NCBI RefSeq assembly: GCF_029360645.1
Contig: NZ_JARDUA010000009.1
Location: forward strand, 86,637-150,636
Length of the DNA stretch: 64,000 bases
Direction: 5' to 3'
Source: Pontibacter litorisediminis
GTDB taxonomy: Bacteria > Bacteroidota > Bacteroidia > Cytophagales > Hymenobacteraceae
Part shown: positions 59,231 to 64,000 of the stretch, piece after piece
Layout: every line of letters starts with the position of its first letter
Numbering within the stretch: the stretch's first letter is position 1
The notes under the pieces: model-generated
What the model saw: only the letters and a program-made list of their open reading frames with translations
Told to the model about the DNA's origin: nothing
Database searches by the model: none
Position numbers and translations under genes: made by a program

Positions 59231-62149
59231 TTAGCCAACGGCTACCATCTCATTTCCGTTCTCGTTATAAGCTTCGATCGGTGCGCATGAGCAAACCAGG
59301 TTACGGTCGCCGTACGCGCTGTCGATGCGGCTCACGGTTGGCCATACTTTGTTGTCGCGCAGATACGCCATCGGGAATACCGCTTTCTCGCGTGAGTAAG
59401 GGCGGTCCCAGTTCTCTACCATCACCACCTTAGCTGTGTGTGGCGCGTTCTTCAGCACGTTGTTTTTCTGGTCAGCCTTGCCTTCCTCAACCTCGCGGAT
59501 CTCCTCACGGATCGAAATCATCACATCGCAGAACCTATCCAGCTCTTCCTGTGCCTCCGACTCGGTTGGCTCCACCATCAGCGTGCCTGCTACCGGGAAC
59601 GATACCGTAGGCGCGTGGAAACCATAGTCCATCAAACGCTTGGCAATATCTTCTACCTCCACGCCCGCTTTCTTAAACTCACGGCAGTCCAGAATCATCT
59701 CGTGCGCGCAACGGCCGTTCTTGCCCACGTACAGTACAGGGTAGTGCTTCTCCAGGCGAGCCTTAATGTAGTTGGCGTTCAGGATCGCTACCTTTGTTGC
59801 CTCCGTCAGTCCTTCGCCGCCCATCATGGCAATGTAAGCGTAAGAAATCGGCAGGATAGAGGCAGAACCCCAAGGCGCTGCAGAAACCGCGTGGATAGCG
59901 TTCTCCCCGTTAATCTTTCTGACCGCGTGGCCTGGCAGGAACGGAGCCAGGTCCTTCACCACACCGATAGGACCCATGCCAGGGCCGCCACCACCGTGAG
60001 GGATACAGAACGTCTTGTGCAGGTTCAGGTGGCAAACGTCGGCACCGATGTGCGCCGGCGAAGTAAGGCCTACCTGTGCGTTCATGTTGGCGCCGTCCAT
60101 ATACACGCGGCCACCGTTGTCATGCACAATCTGGCAAATCTCAATGATGCTCTCCTCGTACACCCCGTGCGTAGAAGGGTAAGTTACCATCAGGCAAGAC
60201 AGCTCGTTCTTATACTGCTCTGCTTTGGCGCGCAGGTCAGCTACGTCAATGTTGCCTTTCTCGTCGCACTTCACGATTACTACTTTCATACCGGCCATCA
60301 CCGCAGAAGCTGGGTTGGTACCGTGTGCAGAAGAAGGAATCAGGGCAATGTTACGGTGATGATCACCACGCGACTCATGGTAGGCACGGATTACCATCAG
60401 ACCGGCGTACTCACCCTGCGCACCAGAGTTAGGCTGCAGCGACACCGCATCGAAGCGGGTGATCTCGCACAGCCAAGCCTCCAAATCGGCAAAAATTTGC
60501 TCATAGCCTTTGGTTTGGTCGGCAGGTGCAAATGGGTGCAGCTGCCCAATCTCCGGCCATGTTACCGGGATCATCTCGGCCGTAGCGTTCAGCTTCATGG
60601 TACAGGAACCCAGCGGAATCATGGAGTGCACCAAAGAGATATCTTTGTTCTCTAGGTGCTTCATGTAACGCAGGATCTCGTGCTCAGAGTGGTGCTCGTT
60701 AAATACGTAGTGCGTCAGGTACTCGCTCTTACGAATCAGTTGCTCCGCCCAGGTAACGTCAGTCTCCTCCGGAAGCTCATCTATGCCTAAAACGTCAGCC
60801 GATTTGCCGGCCACTTTTGCGAAAACGGCAAGGATATCTTTTACATCCTGCAGATCCGTGTTCTGGTGCAGGGAAATGCCGATGTTGTTCTCGCCGAAGT
60901 AACGGAAGTTAATGCCAGCTGCCTCAGCTTCTGTACGAATAGCGTCTCTCTGCTCGGCGCTTTCTACTGCAACCTTCAGCGTGTCGAAATACTGCTCGTT
61001 CTGCTGCTCAAAGCCAAGTGCCTTCAGGCCTTTCTCCAGCTGCTGCGCCAGAGCGTGCGTGTTCAGGCCGATGTACTGCAGGCGACGTGGGCCATGGTAT
61101 ACGGCATACATACCGGCGATAACCGCCAGCAGTACCTGTGCTGTACAAATGTTAGAAGTAGCTTTCTCGCGGCGGATGTGCTGCTCGCGTGTTTGCAGGG
61201 CCATGCGGTATGCTGTGTTGCCCGCTGCATCCACAGAAACACCAATAATACGGCCTGGAATAACACGTTTAAAGGCATCCTTTGTGGCAAAGTACGCGGC
61301 GTGTGGACCACCAAAGCCCATAGGTACGCCAAAGCGCTGGGTAGTTCCCACCACAGCATCAGCGCCCATCTCTCCCGGAGGTGTCAGCAAGGTCAGCGAC
61401 AGGATGTCGGCAGCTACGGCCACATACGCCTCGTTTGCGTGTGCTTTAGAGATAAAATCTGTATAATCGAAAATGGCACCGTCGGCAGCAGGATACTGCA
61501 CCAGGGCGCCAAATAAAGTCTCGTCAGAAAAATCCACCTCGCGGTGATCGCCAATTACCAGCTCAATGCCAATCGGTGTGGCACGCGACAGCAGCACGTC
61601 GATGGTCTGCGGCAGCACTTGCTCCGATACAAAGAAGCGGTTGGCGTTTTTGCGGGCGCCTTTGCGCTGTGAGAAGAACATGGCCATGGCCTCTGCGGCG
61701 GCAGTGCCCTCGTCCAGCAAAGAGGCGTTGGCGATCTCCATGCCCGTCAGGTCCATCACCATGGTCTGGTAGTTGATCAACGCCTCCAGTCGGCCCTGCG
61801 CAATCTCAGCCTGGTAAGGCGTGTAGGCAGTATACCAACCTGGGTTCTCCATGATGTTACGGAGTATAACCGGCGGCATAATGGTGTCGTTGTAGCCAAG
61901 CCCGATGTAGGACTTGTATACTTTGTTCTGCTTGGCGATCTGCGAGAACTTGTTCAGGAAATCCCGCTCAGACAACGCGGCAGGGAGGTTGAGTGGCTTC
62001 TTCAGTCGGATGGCGGCTGGTACAGTCTCCTCAATCAGTTGGTCCAGGGTTTCCACGCCTATGGTACGCAGCATGTCCTGCATTTGCTCTTTGTCGGGGC
62101 CGTTGTGGCGCTCCTTAAACACATCCGCAGGTTTGGTTTTAAAGATCAT
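59231..62149 (-). CDS. gcvP: Glycine dehydrogenase (decarboxylating), P protein
   Basis: A 972-residue PLP enzyme of the glycine cleavage system that decarboxylates glycine and passes the aminomethyl group to the lipoyl arm of GcvH. It is the single-chain P protein of about 950-970 residues. The PLP lysine is in NLHKTFCIPHGGGGPGMGP, with a glycine-rich loop, and MIPLGSCTMKLNA precedes the C-terminal half (family landmark). gcvT and gcvH are not adjacent. A -7 element CAAAAGTA (minus TACTTTTG) lies at 62232-62239. Confidence 0.97.
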   Translation of the reverse strand: MIFKTKPADVFKERHNGPDKEQMQDMLRTIGVETLDQLIEETVPAAIRLKKPLNLPAALSERDFLNKFSQIAKQNKVYKSYIGLGYNDTIMPPVILRNIMENPGWYTAYTPYQAEIAQGRLEALINYQTMVMDLTGMEIANASLLDEGTAAAEAMAMFFSQRKGARKNANRFFVSEQVLPQTIDVLLSRATPIGIELVIGDHREVDFSDETLFGALVQYPAADGAIFDYTDFISKAHANEAYVAVAADILSLTLLTPPGEMGADAVVGTTQRFGVPMGFGGPHAAYFATKDAFKRVIPGRIIGVSVDAAGNTAYRMALQTREQHIRREKATSNICTAQVLLAVIAGMYAVYHGPRRLQYIGLNTHALAQQLEKGLKALGFEQQNEQYFDTLKVAVESAEQRDAIRTEAEAAGINFRYFGENNIGISLHQNTDLQDVKDILAVFAKVAGKSADVLGIDELPEETDVTWAEQLIRKSEYLTHYVFNEHHSEHEILRYMKHLENKDISLVHSMIPLGSCTMKLNATAEMIPVTWPEIGQLHPFAPADQTKGYEQIFADLEAWLCEITRFDAVSLQPNSGAQGEYAGLMVIRAYHESRGDHHRNIALIPSSAHGTNPASAVMAGMKVVIVKCDEKGNIDVADLRAKAEQYKNELSCLMVTYPSTHGVYEESIIEICQIVHDNGGRVYMDGANMNAQVGLTSPAHIGADVCHLNLHKTFCIPHGGGGPGMGPIGVVKDLAPFLPGHAVRKINGENAIHAVSAAPWGSASILPISYAYIAMMGGEGLTEATKVAILNANYIKARLEKHYPVLYVGKNGRCAHEMILDCREFKKAGVEVEDIAKRLMDYGFHAPTVSFPVAGTLMVEPTESEAQEELDRFCDVMISIREEIREVEEGKADQKNNVLKNAPHTAKVVMVENWDRPYSREKAVFPMAYLRDNKVWPTVSRIDSAYGDRNLVCSCAPIEAYNENGNEMVAVG

Positions 62150-62231
62150 AACGATGATATATTAGTCTGGAATTTTTTGGGTGTTCTGCTCTGTCGGAAG
62201 CCAGCCGGTTGCCAGTTCCTGACTTATGCTA

Positions 62232-62239
62232 CAAAAGTA
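62232..62239 (-). promoter_or_regulatory. -7 element upstream of gcvP
   Basis: The minus strand reads TACTTTTG, matching TAnnTTTG, with a leader of about 80 bases before gcvP. The leader holds a GGCAACCGGCTGGC segment that forms a short hairpin; I do not call it a riboswitch. Confidence 0.45.
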
Positions 62240-62386
62240 GTAATACTTTGTTATATTGAAGCATCAAAGCTAAATAGTTAAGGTTGCGCGGGTGAGTATA
62301 TTACAGCGTAAAGTACAAGTGCTGGTACAGCCTAACTATACCTGCTTTAACATAAAAACAGCAGTAACAATTCAACTTCTAACCTT

Positions 62387-63634
62387 ATGCATAAACTTAA
62401 GATCGGTATTATAAAAGAAGGTAAGATTCCGGTGGATAAGCGCGTGCCACTAACGCCCAAAAAATGCGTGGAGGCGCTGCAGGAGTTTCCGGGTGTGGAG
62501 ATTGCAGTGCAGCCAAGCAACATCCGCTGCTTTACCGATGCCGAGTACGGGGAACTCAACATCCCACTGCAGCAGGACCTGGGTGACTGCGATGTGCTGA
62601 TGGGGGTGAAGGAGGTGCCGGTGGAGCAGCTAATCCCGAACAAGACGTATTTCTTCTTCTCGCATACTATAAAGAAGCAGCCGCACAACGCCAAGCTGCT
62701 CCGCGCCGTGCTCGATAAGAACATCACCTTAATAGATTATGAGCTGCTCAAGACACCGGAAGGACAACGGGTGGTGGCCTTTGGCCGCTACGCCGGGATA
62801 GTGGGTGCCTACAACGGCATTCTTACCTATGGCAAGAAGCACGGACTCTTTGACCTGAAGCCGGCTTACCAGTGCCACGAGATGGAGGACATGCAGGAGG
62901 AGTATTTTAAGGTGAAGCTGCCGCCGATAAAGATTGCCGTAACCGGGGGCGGCCGCGTGGCGGGCGGTGCCATGGAGGTGCTGGATAAAATGGAGATACG
63001 GAAGGTAAGCGTGTTTGATTACCTGTACAAACAGTTCACTGAGCCGGTTTATGCCCAGCTGCACTCCGGCGACTACAACGCCCGCCCTGACGTGGAGGTA
63101 TGGGACTCGCCGGACTTCTACGCCAACCCACACTTATATAAGAGTACCTTCGGCAAGTTTACCCGCGTAACCGACCTGCTCATGGCCTGTGCCTTCTGGG
63201 ACCCAAGCGCGCCTAAGCTTTTTACAGAGGAAGATACTCGCAAGCCAGACTTTAAAATAGATACCATCGCCGACATTACCTGCGATGTGGATGGCTCCAT
63301 ACCCACCACGAAGCGTTCCACCACAATAGAGGAGCCGGCTTATGACTACAATCCATCTACAGGAGAGTTGGAGCCGCCATACTCCCGCCAGGGCAACATA
63401 ACAGTGATGGCCGTGGACAACCTGCCCTGCGAGCTGCCCCGTAATGCCTCTCGTGATTTTGGCCGCCACCTGATAGACAATGTGTTTCCGCAGTTCTTTA
63501 ACGGAGACGCAGGCGGCATGCTGGAGCGTGGGACTATTGCCAAAGGTGGTAAACTGATGCCTCTATACACCTATCTACAGGAGTACGCGGATAGTGCCGC
63601 AAGCAGTAAGGAGAAGCAGGAGGCTGTGAGGTAG
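62387..63634 (+). CDS. Alanine dehydrogenase/PNT-like NAD(P)-dependent oxidoreductase
   Basis: A 415-residue protein of the AlaDH/transhydrogenase/lysine-dehydrogenase superfamily. The N-terminal half (about 1-140) has IGIIKEGKIPVDKRVPLTPK and KTYFFFSHTIKKQ; the C-terminal half holds the NAD-binding motif VTGGGRVAGGAMEVLD (about residues 187-202) and a DITCDVDGSIP segment. It may oxidise an amino acid, and resembles saccharopine/lysine-type dehydrogenases of Bacteroidota; substrate unknown. The last codon is followed by a TAG that is also the first unit of the microsatellite at 63634. Confidence 0.85.
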   Translation: MHKLKIGIIKEGKIPVDKRVPLTPKKCVEALQEFPGVEIAVQPSNIRCFTDAEYGELNIPLQQDLGDCDVLMGVKEVPVEQLIPNKTYFFFSHTIKKQPHNAKLLRAVLDKNITLIDYELLKTPEGQRVVAFGRYAGIVGAYNGILTYGKKHGLFDLKPAYQCHEMEDMQEEYFKVKLPPIKIAVTGGGRVAGGAMEVLDKMEIRKVSVFDYLYKQFTEPVYAQLHSGDYNARPDVEVWDSPDFYANPHLYKSTFGKFTRVTDLLMACAFWDPSAPKLFTEEDTRKPDFKIDTIADITCDVDGSIPTTKRSTTIEEPAYDYNPSTGELEPPYSRQGNITVMAVDNLPCELPRNASRDFGRHLIDNVFPQFFNGDAGGMLERGTIAKGGKLMPLYTYLQEYADSAASSKEKQEAVR

Positions 63635-63699
63635 TATAGTATAGTATAGTATAGTATAGTATAGTATAGTATAGTATAGTATAGTATAGTATAGTATAG
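63634..63699. repeat. ATAGT pentanucleotide microsatellite
   Basis: About 13 tandem copies of ATAGT (63636-63695 gives 12 units, plus partial ends). It begins in the stop codon of the oxidoreductase gene (TAG at 63632-63634). Slippage would not change the protein because the stop precedes the units. Each unit carries the AGTATA word seen elsewhere in the window. Confidence 0.97.
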
Positions 63700-63726
63700 G
63701 TTGATTAAATGTTAGCCTTGAGACAT

Positions 63727-63754
63727 GCCCCGGCTGAGTAGTCGGGGCTTTTTT
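63727..63754 (+). terminator. Terminator after the oxidoreductase gene
   Basis: GCCCCGGCT (63727-63735) pairs with AGTCGGGGC (63740-63748, one G-T pair), followed by six T. Confidence 0.85.
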
Positions 63755-63873
63755 ATAGTTGCTACAGAGGCTAGGCGGTTCCTGTAGCAGTGCCTCTGCG
63801 GTGACACCTAAAACTTTTCCTGCTGGCCTTCAGCTTCTTCCGCTGTGGCAACATCTTTTTTGGGGGCGGGGTG

Positions 63874-63903
63874 TTGCAGAGCCGGAAAGTTTTGCGACCT
63901 TTG
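63874..63903 (+). promoter_or_regulatory. Promoter-like element 1 near the window end
   Basis: TTG (63874-63876), a 19-base spacer and GACCTTTG (63896-63903). The -7 element deviates from TAnnTTTG in its first base. It is followed 80 bases later by a second, better promoter. Confidence 0.5.
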
Positions 63904-63959
63904 CCTCCCCGTTCAGCAGGAGCGGCGGCGAGGGCCGGGAAAAAAGTTTTGCCGGGCGC

Positions 63960-63989
63960 TTGCGGGGCGAAAAAAGAAGCTTACCTTTG
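63960..63989 (+). promoter_or_regulatory. Promoter-like element 2 at the window end
   Basis: TTG (63960-63962), a 19-base spacer and TACCTTTG (63982-63989), then GCAGCCCGCTTC. A strong match; the GC-rich context between A runs suggests an RNA-gene operon further on, but that lies outside the window. Confidence 0.6.
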
Positions 63990-64000
63990 CAGCCCGCTTC

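Larger units (their letters stand above)
63700..64000. other. Non-coding region with terminator and promoters at window end
   Basis: Holds a terminator and two promoter-like elements leading out of the window; no gene is visible in the last 300 bases. Confidence 0.5.

Noticed and set aside
62150..62231. Possible riboswitch in the gcvP leader (GGCAACCGGCTGGC)
   Set aside because: Only a short hairpin and a few bases resembling known riboswitch cores; the glycine-aptamer layout is not visible.
63634..63699. Short tandem units considered as a CRISPR array
   Set aside because: Units of five bases without spacers are a microsatellite, not a repeat-spacer array.
1..64000. tRNA, rRNA, transposase or integrase genes
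   Set aside because: I looked for their motifs (acceptor-arm pairs with CCA, conserved rRNA blocks, DDE or tyrosine recombinase motifs) and saw none I could support.

Overview
The window looks like chromosome from a Bacteroidota species of the Cytophagales, most likely Hymenobacteraceae and possibly Pontibacter. The reasons are: type IX secretion cargo (two proteins with type A and one with a type B C-terminal sorting domain), a PorP/SprF partner, Bacteroidota promoters of the form TTG-N19-TAnnTTTG, a bacillithiol YtxJ protein, a CarboxypepD-plug TonB-dependent receptor, and a fused alpha/beta 2-oxoacid dehydrogenase E1. The genus is an inference; family-level placement is firmer. Most genes are moderately GC-rich, with clear AT-rich islands (12.6-13.7 kb, 14.3-15.9 kb, 23.1-27.3 kb, 36-39 kb).

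Layout. 0-8.2 kb: a partial gene, a GroES-like protein, a lipoprotein, a DUF5916 outer-membrane protein and a secreted subtilase. 8.8-18 kb: housekeeping genes (hemB, L-serine dehydratase alpha subunit, App1-like phosphatase, acylphosphatase), an AT-rich gene that looks like an EVE/PUA-like domain joined to a PD-(D/E)xK-like nuclease, a Crp/Fnr regulator, a tandem pair of paralogous secreted proteins, DinB and a thioredoxin-NHL protein. 18.8-28.7 kb: nuoA-nuoB-nuoC, then 7 kb of unrelated genes, then nuoD. Inside that 7 kb are two diverged outer-membrane paralogs, a truncated second copy of the 5' end of nuoD and an FkbM methyltransferase. 29.4-35.8 kb: LutB-like protein, M28 peptidase, ispF, and a marR / aldo-keto reductase / old yellow enzyme cluster with two matching operator palindromes. 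36.7-46 kb: a T9SS-exported Ig-like protein, a PepSY-like lipoprotein, an M16 peptidase, the E1 fusion, small exported proteins, ytxJ and a barrel protein. 46.2-54.6 kb: lipA, then a three-gene unit coding for a 1362-residue ice-binding-like adhesin, a PorP/SprF protein and an OmpA-family protein. 54.7-63.6 kb: sugar-dehydrogenase-like protein, TonB-dependent receptor, DUF4136 lipoprotein, gcvP and an alanine-dehydrogenase/PNT-like oxidoreductase that ends in a pentanucleotide microsatellite.

Genes that act together: nuoA-D (complex I; the remaining subunits are not in the window), the adhesin/SprF/OmpA unit (T9SS surface display), lipA with gcvP and the E1 fusion (lipoate-dependent decarboxylation, though not adjacent), and marR with the two reductases.

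Structure outside genes: four copies of a modular 230-340 bp intergenic repeat, a perfect 27-bp inverted repeat, an exact-boundary 302-bp direct repeat made of nuoD 5' sequence, and an apparent excess of AAGTATA/TATACTT words throughout. I saw no rRNA, tRNA, CRISPR array or transposase gene.
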